Positions 9,584 through 22,040 of a DNA stretch of 64,000 nt are shown piece by piece. The translations under genes were made by a program, and so were the position numbers. Location: contig QXCR01000103.1 of NCBI GenBank assembly GCA_004380135.1, forward strand, positions 1 through 64,000, read 5' to 3'. Source of the DNA: Stemphylium vesicarium (lineage: Eukaryota > Ascomycota > Dothideomycetes > Pleosporales > Pleosporaceae). The first letter of the stretch is position 1; every line of letters begins with the position of its first letter. The notes below the pieces were generated by a model. That model worked only from the letters and a program-made list of their open reading frames with translations, searched no databases and was not told the origin of the DNA.

Positions 9584-12500
9584 AGCGTCGGGTTCAACAC
9601 TAGCAGCACCTCCGAAGACCCTCGCGGTACAATGAAGACATGGCGGAAATGGCGGAGAAGGCGCATTCTTGCTTGGGACTTTTTGCAGCGGTGGCGGCGG
9701 CGGAATACCGTTCATGCGGGGCAGACAGCACATTGAATGCATACATCCACCAGCACCGGCGCAATACCTTTACACTTGGACGTGAACTTGATACTGACAT
9801 CATAGATAACTCTTTACGCGTACGGCGTCGCAAGCCCTCATATCGCTCTGGCGCGACGGCCGATGAAGTCAGCAGAACACACCCCGCCAAAGGACTTGCG
9901 CTCCTGTCCATCGCCGACGGAGGAAGAAACAACCGTATCCGCAGTACGGCTTACGATTCTCCGGCAAGGTGGCCGGTCTTGACAAAGCCTACGATGACGG
10001 CGACCGAAGGCTCCACCACCGCGACACCCTCGCACGTTCCTGGGCGAGACTTGGAAAAGGGACGGTCGTCTTCGTCGCACGGATACCAAAAAGAAATTGA
10101 AGCCCTCTTCGTCGGAGGTAAACCCGTCTGACGTTGGGAACGACGAACCTGGTACACACTAGGCCTGTACCAGGCCAGCTGCCCCTGAGTCGAGCCCAAA
10201 GACGCTACCGCACGCCAGTTGAAACCCCTGCGACCCTGGATGCAGGCAATTGCATGACGCATCCCGTGAGGCGCGATTAGTTTGGTGGCGTCCACATTTT
10301 CCCTGCGCATCCGGAGTCGTCTCCTAGTCCAACGTCATCTACTGCAAGGCCGAGTCAGGCAGACACTACCAAAGCCACATGGCCAGGGCAGAGTCGGCCG
10401 ACCTCGAACAGTCTGGTATCGTGTTCAGCCCGCCATGGTTGTAACCTCAACCGGGTCTTGGGTGGGAAGGTTGAGCGCCATGTACATCTGGTCGACCGCG
10501 CATCTGTTGAGCGTCCATGCAACGACTGTGGCTTGTGCAGGTGCTCACATGGCTGGATGGCATGGCTCATACCAGCTGGATAGACCCTGCATTGACACCC
10601 GACACGTCTATCCGCTTTGACTGTACGCGTGTGTACGAACGCGCATGCGCTCGACTCCGTCTGTCGCCGGGCCAGATGACACATGACAGCAGACGTGTAT
10701 GCCTGCAATGGCTGGACAAGGCCGACATGTACTGACGACAAGGAACATATCGACTTGTATGAGCCCAGAGGGCGAGTAGAAGAAATATTGATTGATCTGG
10801 CCAGCACATACTCGTGGTTAGGACCGGTGTTGATCATGTAGTTACCCCAGCCCTCATCCGAACTAAACGCTCTCTAAAGATCCAATCTGCAGGAGGTGCA
10901 TTGCAAGGAGGAGGCTTCCAGTACTGAACCTCTCTTCTCAGGGTTGCTTATCAGCTGCAGAGGTGTGCCACTAGCCTTGCTGACATTGATGAAACCTGCC
11001 AGGAACGGAACTTGAAGACTCTGAGCACACAGCAAAAGTGCACTACCTGCGAAGCCATAACGCCAGTGAGAAGGTCAACAGATACTTGCGGTCGACTCTA
11101 GAGCACAAGGTAATGCCTCTCCAAAGGGTACACATATGCTGCAGCTGCTTTCAAAGAAGAGTAGATGGTCCCTAAGCTAGCTTTTTGATGGATAGTGATC
11201 GCTTGCGACTGCCAGAGGTATCGCTGACGCTTCGAGCTGGACATATCGGACGAGTCATCCGAACTGCATCGTTTCTTGTAGCGCTGAATTATAGGCGGTC
11301 AATGGGTTTCTGACAAGATGTGCTTCGCTCACAGCTTAGAAGTAGCATATCTTTGAGGGGTTGCCTTGCCAGGTGCAGTCCCAGCGGTTTAGAGCCTCAC
11401 TTGCGAAACCGAACTTGGAGATGCATAGTCCGAACATGAGCCAAGCGAAGTACCGTCAGATACCGCTGAAGCGATCGTGGATTAGGTAGAGACACCTGAT
11501 ATAGGCACGATACCAGTTGCGAACGCGGGTCGGGCTGAGCAATGACCACCTCATCGCAAGTCGATATCCACGACAACACAATGTCACGGTATATTGATTG
11601 CCGAGTCGGGCCCATGGTCTTCTGCACTATTGTAGACTCTGTACGTCAGATACCGTAGGCACGCAAGACGAGGCTTGCGACGCAGAGTTTGCGCTCCTTG
11701 TATACTTCGCTCGTGCGAACTCGCCTTGTGGTAATAGGGTGGGTAAAAAGCGTGTCTATCTGCAGCATGCTGTCCCAGAGCTCGAACAACAGTCGCGACG
11801 GTGCCCAACGCAGTCGGGCATGTCCAACCGTATCCGCGAAAAGTTCGTGGCTCGCGAAGGCGCATAAACAAAGCGGTAAACGTCGACGAGAGTACAACAT
11901 AGCCGCTCGCCCAATGTGTTCGCTCGTAGCGATTGGGTCGAGGAATCGAGGGTGGCATGCATCGTTTGCTTCGTCCTCGGGTACTCGCAGTTCCCCGATG
12001 CAGGCTGTCGAATTAGTATGACAAGAAGACTTCCTGCAGAGGCTGAGGCGACAAAGTACCGCGTTCCGGGAATGTGACAGCTCGCCTCTAAGGAGTCTCG
12101 TCTACCCTGGCCTCGAATTCGTTGTGGGTGTCATTGGCGTCTAGGGAGAAAGGGCAAGCTTCAGGAGACCGCCTGAGCTATCGAGCCCCAGCTGGCACGG
12201 TTGTACAGACTGCTCGATCCGGAGAATGCCATGTCATGTATCGTTCGAGGGCGATCGGTGAAGGCGGGGAGCAGCTGTGTAGTAGCTATCTCCTAATGTC
12301 ATCAGGGGCGCGCCGCGGAAGCTGGTTCGATTGCGGCCATCTGGGAAATGCAAATGGGTATTGAATGTATGCAGTCTCCCATGGGAGGGCTATCGTATAA
12401 GGAATTACCGATCTTGGCTTGTCTTGCGATTGGTGTTCGGTTGGGAGGGGTAGTGGGTGCGAAGGCTTCGGGGGTCCGCTTCAGCAGCCGCCCCAGGCGG

Positions 12501-14543
12501 GAAGCCAGAAAGGGCTGCTGCAAAGGGACGCTGCTTCCAGCGTGGAAGGATTGAGGGGAAATAGTCTTCGTGTGTCCTTACTGCTGTAATCAGTATGCGT
12601 CCGTGAGGGGCGCCGTGTGCAGCTGTTTCGGATATGCGCTTCAACCGCAACCAGCGCTTTCAATGCTATGGGCCGCAACCTACCACGAGGGGCTGATGAA
12701 GCCTACGAGTCTATGAGGGTATGAGCTGTGTAGGCATGCCACTCATGGCCTCGAACGCCATTGGGATTAATCAGCAGATGGAGAAGCTATATGAGAGGTC
12801 CAGTTCGAAGCGCTGGCTGAGCCGGCGGTGATGGCGACCACGACTAGAGCTTTGAGCTAATCGGAACTTTTCGATGAATGTATGAGAGGCGCAGTGCTCC
12901 TGCTCGTGGAATCCATTGCGGTGTGAGCTCATTGCGGCGAGACAAGGGGCAGGTGCTTGGGAACGCGCTGTGAGAATCACCGCACCCGAAGGCTCGCCAG
13001 TCCAATCTCGTCACAGCACGGAGCCTTCTACAATCCACAAGGAAACGCAAGACTGCTTGTAGCCGATGGAGTCACGATAGTAATAGCGGTCGTGATGATG
13101 TCGTCGGGAGAGCTTTGTCGAAGAAGGCTTACCCCACACAGAATCTCGAGCTTAGAGACACCGGAGCCAGACAGGGGAGCGGCAGGCCACTAGCACCCCC
13201 CAGATCACAGCTGCAGCGACGTTGACTGGCCACCGCATTCCTGATGGAACTCGTACAGAGACCATGGACTTGAGAATACCGGAGCCATTCATCGAGTAGA
13301 GTTTGGATACACACGCAAATGATGTAGGACTCGGAAACACCACCGAATGGCTCTTCTGTCCGCATCAGCCCCTCCGACGACCTCGCCCTGTCCTCGTCGA
13401 CCTCATGGCACGCGACCACAAAGCGATCACCAAAGCCGAGAATAGATATACCGAGGGTATTGAGAAAGGACCACCGCATGCGAACTTCGCCATGTGAGGC
13501 GAGAGCTGGGGAAATTGTACTACTTCATCCACCTTTGTCCGCCCGACTCCCGTCATGTCACAACCCACGCGGACATCTACCTCCCGCAACCTCATAACTT
13601 CCGATATTGTCACACAGTAAATGACGCGAACTGCCAACATACCTCAACCCCTAAGCAGCGCGTTGACAAAGAAGATCGCGGCACTTGCAAGCAGCCATAG
13701 GGGTGATACCATTGACCTCCCTCGTGCCCGGCCTTTCTACACCGCCCAAGAGCTAGATTGCCATTTTATGAGGCATATATTGCTGTGGATACAAGGATCT
13801 TCAGCTAACGGTTAATTCCCTATCTTATTCTCCGAGGTTTGCATTCTCTCCGGCTTCATGTGCGGCGGCAGGCGCACGTGTGTAACAATACCAGATGAAG
13901 CTAGGAGCTCGAGGGCTCACTTGACATCACGGTTAGCAACAACCGCGCCGAGAAGTCCCACACCAATTGCGCCGGGCAAAAAGGAGAGACCCTAATCAGC
14001 TTTCCTTTTCCGTTGCAGCTTAGCAAAGTTACTCTCTACATTATTTCATATTCACCGTCGAATACCATCATCATTGCGTTTTTGGGGTTGCAGCGCAAAT
14101 TTTTTCTTCTTTTCCTTCCTGTCTCTTTTGCGACGAATAGAAGTAATGCGCATGACTTGCTCCATCACTAGCAACAGCAACGTCAACATACCACCGGATC
14201 ACAAAGCTGCAGTCTGACACCGACCGACCTGACTGTGATCAGACGCTTTTCCAACTTTGGTTCCTTTTTTAGTTTTATACACTGCTCAGCCGACGGGTTA
14301 CGACTTGTGATTTCTCGCGCACGCACGTTTCCTCCCCCATACACCCGCGCGGCCGGACCATACATACACATTTCCACGGTAGCACACATCCGCAACACCA
14401 ATCCGACACCGACACAACAACAACCATTGACCCGAGAACCAAGAACCAAAATAAAAGAGAGCTCACGACACCTACTTGCCACTCTTCGTAGAAGGGATAA
14501 ATATTCTACGCCTTTCGCTCTCAAAACCTTTTATCTATCGCAC

Positions 14544-14574
<31 letters not shown>
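9584..14574. other. Five-kilobase gene-poor stretch
   Basis: No reading frame here resembles a known protein and none has convincing splice-linked continuity. The longest frames (for example 9640-10131 plus, 13129-13479 minus) have irregular composition. Base composition is similar to the flanks, so this is not an AT-rich RIP block. It could hold noncoding RNA or the long promoter of RMP1. No repeat or transposon signature was seen. Confidence 0.5.

Positions 14575-14576
<2 letters not shown>
14541..14576. repeat. (CAT)n microsatellite touching the RMP1 start codon
   Basis: An uninterrupted run of about 11-12 CAT/ATC units ends in the ATG of RMP1. The last repeat unit supplies the A and T of the start codon. 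Confidence 0.9.
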
Positions 14577-15312
14577 GGCTCTCGCAGCTCTCGCCGTTGC
14601 GCCTACTACTACGCTGCCTCACCGCCGCACAACTACTACCCAGCATCTTCTACAAGTCCCCAGCATGCCTGCTACAGCTACTCCCTTGATTACCGCAACG
14701 CCTCTTCTCAATGCCTCTTCCCATGACATTGCCATGCTGCACGACATCCACAGCCTGCTCAACAAGCTCTTCGTTCGCAACCGCAACCAGCATCGCCGCA
14801 GCACGTGGTGGAAAGCCCTGCACGGATTCCGCAAGCAAATGGCTCTTTTACTAGCTGAGCTTGAAGGAGATGTCAGCGATGTGGGAGCCAAGAAGACGGG
14901 AAAGGGGAAGAGCTGGGAGAAGAAGAGGAAGGAGAAGGTTGAGGCGAGATTGAAGTATTGGGACGAAAGGGGTGGCGTGCATGGATGGTACTAGTATGTT
15001 CTCTCTCCTCTCATTTTCTGTTATTCTTACGATGATGCTGACTTCGTTTTCCACTACAGTCAATTTAGTCAGTTGGTTGCTGTGGGCCCTTTTGCTATGC
15101 TGGGACTCGTCATGATGGCCTGTGTAGCACGTGTTTGCCGCATCACGGGTATAACAGCCGTATACGAGGAGATTGCTTCCGCGGATGTTCAGGGTGTCCT
15201 AGGGGCGAGTGACGACTTGGCGCTAACGGGGGAGTTCAGTGGCGTGCTCGATGAGGCGGATGAGTGGGACGAAGGGGTTGTTATTGCTAGGGAGGAAGAC
15301 GATGGGGCGTAG
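14575..15312 (+). CDS. rmp1: Ribonuclease MRP protein subunit Rmp1
   Basis: Exons 14575-14993 and 15060-15312 give 223 residues. The diagnostic block lies at about residues 55-90: LHDIHSLLNKLFVRNRNQH followed by RRSTWWKALHGFRKQM. This is the RNQH..WW signature of RNase MRP subunit Rmp1, which in yeast associates with RNase MRP but not RNase P and serves pre-rRNA cleavage. A Lys-rich segment (KKTGKGKSWEKKRKEK) follows, probably nucleic-acid binding or nuclear targeting. The second exon holds a hydrophobic helix (LVAVGPFAMLGLVMMACVA) and an acidic tail. The 66-nt intron starts GTATGT and ends CTACAG. The gene converges on SEC15, with about 205 bp between stop codons. Confidence 0.85.
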
Positions 15313-15517
15313 ATGAATCTGGGGATTTCTTTTTCATGGGGAGCATGCGGGTGAAAAGGAGATGATGTAACACCAAGGAAGCTACGACTGAAAATATTTA
15401 CAGCATTTTTAATAAGAACACCTTCACTGCATGACCCCTTGAATACTTCCAAGCCCCCACTTTGCCCTCTCGCACCTTCTCCACACACGATCCTCCACCT
15501 CAATATCTCCTTCTCGC

Positions 15518-17992
15518 CTACCTAATACCAAACCTCGATCCCAGCGTTCCAAATCTCTCCTTACTACTTTCCACCTTAGGACTCTGCGCCGCAACCTGCG
15601 CACCCTCCTGCACCTTCTCCAGCAAGATCGCGCCCTTCATCTGGTCTACCTTTCCATATTTCTTATTCCTTTGTGCGATATCGAAGAACTCCTCCGAGTT
15701 ATCCGTACCCATGAGTGCCACCGTCTGCGTCAGCTCATCCAAGTTCTCCATGAGAATGGGGTTGTTGAGCGAGCTGACGAACTGCGAGAGGAAGGCTGTG
15801 TCTGCGGCGAGCGTTGCGACGGCAGCGGGGGAGATGCGCTTGATGTGCTGCGCGAGGGGTAGATCAAGGATGGCGGTTGAGGCGTGGGATAAAGCGTCGA
15901 AGTAGATGAATTCTTTGATGTCCATGGGGAGGGCGAGGAGGACCGAGGACATGATGTTGGAGAGGTAGCGGGTCAACTCTAGCATGTATGTGGAAGGTTC
16001 TGTTTCGGGCTTCGTGGCCATCCAGTCATATTCTGCGGTTTCGATCAGGTCGTCGATCTTGCTGTTTACCAGCTCGAAGACACGGTTGGATGCCGTGTTC
16101 TTGGCTTTTGCGAAGCGCTCAGTTGCGACGAGGACGATGGGGCCGGTGGCCGAGGGCGAGGAGCGCGCTTCGAATAGGAGATCTTGCAGTTCCACGCATG
16201 CGTTTTCAAAGTGCTCAAGGTTAGTGAGAATCTGCACGATTTGACCCGGGTACTGGCTGCTTAGGCGCTCGACTAGGCTGCCGCACACCTTTTCGCAGAG
16301 AAGTTCGTCGAGGCTTGTGCGCAGTGTTTCGTCGATTACGCTGCTCTTTTGGAAGTAGTCGTCGCTGAAGAGGTAGATTTGATTGAGGAAGTTGCGGATG
16401 TCGATGCAGCAGAGGGGGTACATTTGCGAGAATGGCAGGACGCATGGGAAGGTGAGTTGTTCGTTGTTGGAAGGTGGGCTGTACCAGGATACTGAGACGA
16501 CCTTATCGTATTCTTCGTGTGAGTTGATGGGCATGGGCATGTAGTCGTCCGTGTGCACGATTTCGAGGAAGTCGTCGCTGAAACGTTGCTTGAGGAGGGC
16601 GGAATACTTGGAGAAGAGGGTTAGGAGTAGGTCGTTCATCGCTGACACGGAATAACCCCATTTCTGCAAAAGAAAGGTTAGTATTGCTTGCGTGCAGGGA
16701 AGTGGTATTACAAACCTCCATTGTAAGCATGAAAAGTGCGATGCGGCCTTTGATCTTGAGTAGCAGCTCATCGTTCTCGACGGTGTGAAGTTGGCTGGTG
16801 ATGAGATTGATCGCACTTTGACACATTGAGTCCCACAACTCGTCAACCTGTTCACTCGTTAGCTATGTCGATCACATATACATAGAGGGACTACTCGCAT
16901 CCGCTTGTGATCTCAGATTAGCAGTCTTCGACATAGTCGCCTTCTCAATGATGGAGTATCCCGCGATACTCTCTAGTAAACTGCTCAAGTCGCTGCACTC
17001 TTCATCGAGAAGATTCAGTTTGTTCGGAATGATCAAATCCTTCTGCGTCCGTCGATCCGATGCATACTCTGCCCTAAACTGTTCACTCTTCCCCAGCGTC
17101 TCGTTGATATGCATAGCTTCGAACAACGGAGAAAAGTCGGTCTCATTGCCCGCCTCTTCGTTGTTCAGGACATCGAACTCATCCATCTCGTCAGCGACGA
17201 GCTCAATTGCCGAGTTAAGCTTGAACTTGGAGAAGCGCGGATCCGCCTCGGCGCGCTCTTGGTTGCGCGTCCGCCGTACGTCGGTATAGTAGAACGACAC
17301 TTCGCCCAAAAACTGTGCAGACTCGCGAATGCGATACAGCCAGGTGCTCAGATCGTTCTTGACTGCTTCTCTGATCTGCTCTTGGGTCTGTGGAATCGAC
17401 TTCTCGATCAAGTTGGCAATCTTGAACCGATTGATCTCTTTTAGATGGATCGTCTGTAGTTCATCTAGTGCCCGCAAAGCCGCGTAGTAGTTCTTCTCTC
17501 TCAACATGTCCTGGACCTGGTTGGCGATCCGAAGTACGTTCAAACATGCGTTGAGTGCTTGCGTAGCTTCATTGATGTTCTGTCGCACTCCTCTAGAATC
17601 TACCAGCGCCTTCTTGTGCTCTGCCAGCTTCTCGATGCTTTCCTGAATAGATTCGTTGAGTTGTAGGATTTCTCCACTCATTTGCACGGTCTGGTCCCGT
17701 ATCCTGAGGAGCGAGTCGACGGAGCTAACAAAATCTTGATGGTTTGCGTTACATATCCGCTCAATCTCACTTTCGCGATCATTGGCATATCGGTCGAATG
17801 TGATTTGCAGTTGATTGGAGTAGCGCGGGTCCTTCATGATGGGGATCAGCTGATCGATGTAATCCGAACCCACGGACGACTGGGAAATCTACATTCATTA
17901 GCATCGTGATTCAGGTCGCAATCCGCATATTCATTCTTTACTTGTTTGATAGCTATCCATAGGTCATCGTCAGGGTCTACGGCTGAGGGCAT
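15518..17992 (-). CDS. sec15: Exocyst complex component Sec15
   Basis: Four exons, 17992-17942, 17888-16899, 16847-16716 and 16663-15518, give 772 residues, close to the usual Sec15 length. Recognisable features are the start MPSAVDPDDDLWIAIKQ, an N-terminal coiled coil (VSSVDSLLRIRDQTVQMSG, LQLNESIQESIEKLAEHKK) and the helical-bundle C-terminal domain (VDELWDSMCQSAINLI, FSDDFLEIV). Sec15 is an exocyst subunit that binds the Rab Sec4 on secretory vesicles and tethers them to the plasma membrane at growth sites. Introns 1 and 3 are ordinary GT..AG. Intron 2 (16898-16848, 51 nt) only keeps frame if it begins with GC and ends with AG; see the separate entry. The gene is divergent from LYS9. Confidence 0.92.
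16848..16898 (-). other. Probable GC-AG intron of SEC15
   Basis: Exon 2 ends SQAD and exon 3 begins VDELWDSM. The phase-0 junction requires a 51-nt intron beginning GCGAGT, with a CTAAC branch site and a CAG end. GT donors nearby either break the frame or leave an intron of about 27 nt. Confidence 0.65.
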
Positions 17993-18704
17993 GATGGCGG
18001 TGGCCTAGTGGAATGTTCCGATTGCGTCGCAGGGTATCTTTTTACGTCGCTGAGTAATGTGTCACAACAATGTTCATTATCTTCAATACCGCTATGGGTT
18101 GTTGTTCGTAGCTGTTGATCGCCTCCGAGCTTGAAACGCGTACCTGGCAAGTCCGCGATGCACCTGACGCAACGCTAGCCTTAATGTGATCTAGCGCTCT
18201 TGGCGAAGTCTCGACCCACTTTCCTCATGAAGATACATCTGATGCTCAGATATGAGAGTTCAGGTGCGAAAACGCTTTGATATAGTCCATAAGTGATAGA
18301 ATCTTCATGAGTCGATTGAATTTGCTACCTCCTGTCGGATTTCATGCAGCATTCATTAGCGAAGTCGCTTTGTCGGATTGGAACTTGTTACGGATCTGGA
18401 AGGTCCGAGAGACAGCTACCTATAGACACATGTCGGAACTCCAAGTTCGCCAGGCAGCAGAAGACATAGGTAATATCTCACTTTTAGTAGGGTAAATATC
18501 GTGTTTAATCAAGTTCCGAGCGGTCTTCGGTTTGCAACGGTTGATGATCTACAGTTGGACGCGCTGCGCGTGCCCCACTTTCTGGAGCGATGACGGAGTA
18601 ACCCCGCCGATTTCTCAATACTCCGATCCGGAGTCAACGCCCAAGATATAACTTTGTCCAAACTTTTTTTCAGTTACTTGGCAATCACTTTCGAATCATA
18701 CATC
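17993..18704. promoter_or_regulatory. Shared divergent promoter region of SEC15 and LYS9
   Basis: 712 bp between the two start codons. No gene is seen in it. The LYS9-proximal part contains the palindrome and TGACTC element listed separately. Confidence 0.6.
18621..18636. promoter_or_regulatory. CTCCG-ATC-CGGAG palindrome overlapping a TGACTC element
   Basis: The 13-bp inverted repeat at 18621-18633 contains TCC/GGA and CCG/CGG half sites of the kind bound by zinc-cluster regulators. Yeast Lys14 binds TCC-N3-GGA; here the spacing is N5. The overlapping GAGTCA (18631-18636) is TGACTC on the other strand, the core of the Gcn4/CpcA amino-acid-starvation site. It lies about 70-85 bp upstream of LYS9. 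Function is inferred. Confidence 0.4.
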
Positions 18705-20312
18705 ATGGAGGCCATTACCAGTAGGTGCTGAATGTTGTGATCACTGATATAATGCTAATGGCTTCCACAGACAAGCTTCAGAACGTCATGGGCAGCGCCA
18801 GCGGAAAGTACAGCGGAAAGTATGTGGCTGAGACTGCGTCTTGAAATCTAGGCAATGCTAACCATATGATAGGACTGCCCTTCTGCTTGGTGCTGGTTTC
18901 GTGTAAGTGCAACAAACATCATCAGCAACTACATCAGCTAACAATCACAGTACACGACCCACGGTAGACGTCCTCGCAAAGTCCGGCGTCAAGGTTACAG
19001 TCGCATGCCGTACCCTCCAAAAGGCTCAGGACTTGGCTAAAGGCATCCCAAACACCAACGCCATTAGCGTATGGCTACCAATTCCCCCATTACCCATCCA
19101 TTCACTGACCATGACCAGCTCGACGTTAACGACGCCGATGCTCTCGACGCCGAAGTCGCCAAGGTCGACGTTGTCATCTCCCTCATTCCCTACACATACC
19201 ACGCCACCGTCATCAAGTCAGCGATCCGCAAGAAGAAGAACGTCGTCACAACCTCGTATGTCTCGCCTGCGATGATGGAGCTCGACGCTCAAGCGAAGGA
19301 AGCTGGCATCACAGTCATGAACGAGATTGGTGTTGACCCCGGTGTTGACCATCTTTCTGCTGTCCTCACCATCGATGAGGTCCACAAGGCTGGAGGCAAG
19401 ATCCTCTCCTTCAAATCATACTGTGGTGGTCTGCCCGCCCCAGAGAGCTCGGATAACCCGCTCGGCTACAAGTTCTCCTGGAGCTCCAGGGGTGTACTGC
19501 TCGCTCTCAGGAACCAGGCTGCTTTTTACCAAGACGGCAAGGTCAAGTCAGTCGAGGGCCCAGAGCTCATGGCTGAGGCAAAGCCATACTTCATCTACCC
19601 CGGTTACTCTTTCGTCGCATACCCCAACCGTGACTCCACACCCTACAAGGAGCGTTACAACATCCCCGAGGCCCAGACCATCATCCGTGGTACGCTGAGG
19701 TACCAGGGTTTCCCCGAGTACATCAAGTGCCTCGTCGACATTGGCTTCCTGTCTGAAGACCCGAAGGACTTCCTCAAGGAGGGTGAGAAGCGCACATGGC
19801 GCGATGCCACAGCCAAGATTGTTGGCGCCTCAAGCGACAAGGACGAGGACATTATCTGGGCCATCTCTTCGCGGACAAAGTTCGCCAGCACGGAGGAGAA
19901 GGACCGCATCATCTCCGGCCTCCGCTGGATCGGTGTGATCTCCGACGAGGAAATCACCCCCCGCGGCAACCCTCTCGACACCCTGTGCGCTACTCTTGAG
20001 AAGAAGATGCAGTACGAGGAGGGCGAGCGCGATATGGTCATGCTCCAGCACAGGTTCGAGATTGAGAACAAGGACGGCAGCAAGTCGGTCCGTACCTGCA
20101 CGCTTGCCGACTACGGTGACCCCAAGGGCTACTCGGCCATGGCCAAGTTGGTCGGTGTGCCATGCGCGGTTGCTGTCCAGCAGGTGCTTGACGGCACCCT
20201 CAGCGAGAAGGGTATTTTGGCGCCTATGAGCCCAGAGATCTGCAAGCCGTTGATGGACACCCTGGAGAAGGATTACGGTGTCATCTTCAAGGAGAAGACC
20301 ATCCCCATGTAA
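18705..20312 (+). CDS. lys9: Saccharopine reductase, NADP+, L-glutamate-forming
   Basis: Five exons (18705-18720, 18771-18819, 18873-18902, 18951-19068, 19119-20312) give 468 residues. The first three exons are tiny. Together they build the nucleotide-binding loop KTALLLGAGFVTRPTVDVLA, a Rossmann GxGxxx motif. Further family marks are VISLIPYTYHATVIKSA, NEIGVDPGVDHLSA and SYCGGLPAPE. The enzyme makes saccharopine from alpha-aminoadipate semialdehyde and glutamate, the second-last step of fungal lysine synthesis. Intron 4 starts GTATGG and ends CCAG. The coding sequence is strongly C-ended in wobble positions, as expected of a well-expressed gene. It converges on GET4 with about 204 bp between stops. 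Confidence 0.96.
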
Positions 20313-20516
20313 GATTTGATATATGTGCGCTTAAGATGAGGCTTGAACAGACCGTCATATGGACATGGTCTGATAGATAAAAAGCATCAAAGACGAAATT
20401 AACGAATAAATGAATCACTCGTGACTTTTTGTTTCTCTGGGTATACAGTGGTATCTCTACTGCCGTGGCATCGTGATCTATCCTTCCCACACATGCACTG
20501 ACTCGCCTACGTCCGT

Positions 20517-21631
20517 TTAATCCAATCCCGCAGAGGGTGGCGCTCTGCCTCCAATGGTCTTCTTCGTGCTCCCGCCTCCACCTCCCATGCCGCCTCCAAA
20601 CATACTGCCCAGCATGTCGAACATGGGGTTCCCCTGTCGTGGTATCTTGATTCCAAAGTACATCTCGCCAATCTGGTCCAACGCCTCGCTCCAGCTCACC
20701 TCGTTCAGATCGCCGGCATAGTGGCTCTTGAGCTGGCGCCACAAACTCGGGTCTCCCCTCTCCACACTCAGAAGCAGCAGGCCGAGGAAGTTGAGCAGCG
20801 GCAACGAGGGATATACGCGGAAATCAGAGGCTTTTGTGGATACGGGTTGTGTGGGAGGGTTGGGCGCTTTCTCGAGGGACGAGGTGAAGAGCAGGAAGAA
20901 TTTATTCGCGGCGCGCAGGTTGCCGGTGAGGAGATAGGGGAGGACGCCGCGTGCACAGTAGAGGGGGGCCGTGTGTGGTGCGTCGGACGTGTACCATGAG
21001 TAGTGCAGGGACGCGAGGGTTGAGGCGCTGTCTTGAGTGCCGAGAAGGAGGTGGCGTTCTGCTTCGTAGGGTTCGAGGTCTGCAATACCATTTCGTTAGT
21101 CTCTGATAACCCTCCTTTGCATGCCAGAGTTGACAGGAGTTAGAATTCGACGTACCCTCAGCATATAGCCCTCCGGCAACGTGATGTATCTCCGGGTCTC
21201 CAGCCGGGAACTCGCCAAACCGACTACTCCACGCCACCATCTCGCCCACGAACTTCTTCTTGGTAGGCTCTTCCTTGGGGAACGATCGTAGCAGCGCTAG
21301 TAATCGACCTTTGCTCTCCGCATCTACTTTTACCTCCCCCTTGTTGTACACGTCGAGCAGGAAGATGCACAGGTCGCCGCCGGAGCCGCCTTGACCCGCC
21401 TGCAGCAGTGACTGTGCGCCTTGGTAGAGGATCGAGGTTGCGTTTGGCCAGTCGCTGGCTTTGGTGTAGCGAGAGGCGATTACGCGGAGTTGTTGGTGGG
21501 CTTCGTAGTATTGGCCTTCTGCGATCCTGGAGTGGTGGGGTTAGCTAAAGCTTCGTGTGAGCAGTGGGCAGAAGAGGGTGGATTTACTTTTCGCGTTGTC
21601 GCGCGAGCGTCTTTTCGATCTTGGAAGCCAT
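20517..21631 (-). CDS. get4: Get4, tail-anchored protein targeting factor
   Basis: Exons 21631-21588, 21526-21156 and 21079-20517 give 325 residues. The sequence is an alpha-solenoid typical of Get4 (DUF410/TRC40 pathway): MASKIEKTLARQREKIAEG, YYEAHQQLRVIASRYTKA, AKEFV-like FVGEMVAWSSRFGEFPAGD, LHYSWYTSD and LLNFLGLLLLSVERGDPSLW. Get4 with Get5 bridges Sgt2 and Get3 to hand tail-anchored membrane proteins to the ER. The Gly-rich tail (FGGGMGGGGG) before the end is common in fungal homologues. Intron 1 begins GTAAAT and intron 2 GTACGT, and both keep frame. Confidence 0.93.
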
Positions 21632-22020
21632 GGTGCGTGGAATTGGGAGGGAGTGGTTGTCGTGGGGGTTTGGGCTGTAGGGAGGTCGAGATGGAGCTTC
21701 TGGGTGAGCGTGTTCCAGAGCAATGACGCAGCGCTACGGGCGGTTGCTGGACCCCACATCAGCCTCAGGACGGGGCAGACATGTGTCTGCGCACCTTTTT
21801 TCGAGCGTTTGACATAACTCACGTGTAGACAACTTCGAGTAAACTTTTCTTTCCACGACTCGCAGACCTTCTCTATCTCTAGATACTTCTAATCAAGCGG
21901 TCCGCGCATCTCTGGCTATTTTGACGCGACGCTACTCTACCCAGCATTGGCAAAAATATATTCCAGCACCTGAGGTTTAGCGACAGAATGACAAAACTCC
22001 AAAAAGAACATTTTGAGGTT
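21632..22020. other. Intergenic between GET4 and the tRNA gene
   Basis: No gene recognised. It contains the GET4 promoter and the trailer of the tRNA transcript. Confidence 0.5.
22001..22005 (-). terminator. RNA polymerase III terminator
   Basis: TTTTT on the minus strand, beginning 16 nt downstream of the tRNA discriminator base, a normal distance for a Pol III stop. Confidence 0.7.
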
Positions 22021-22040
22021 TGCGGCGACCGGGACTCGAA

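Noticed and set aside
12319..12332. GGTTCGATTGC, a box B-like sequence
   Set aside because: No acceptor or anticodon stems can be drawn around it, and the last bases do not fit box B.
16872..16898. SEC15 exon 2 reading on to SSPSMYM and a stop
   Set aside because: It would end the protein before the conserved Sec15 C-terminal region, which resumes immediately after the inferred intron.
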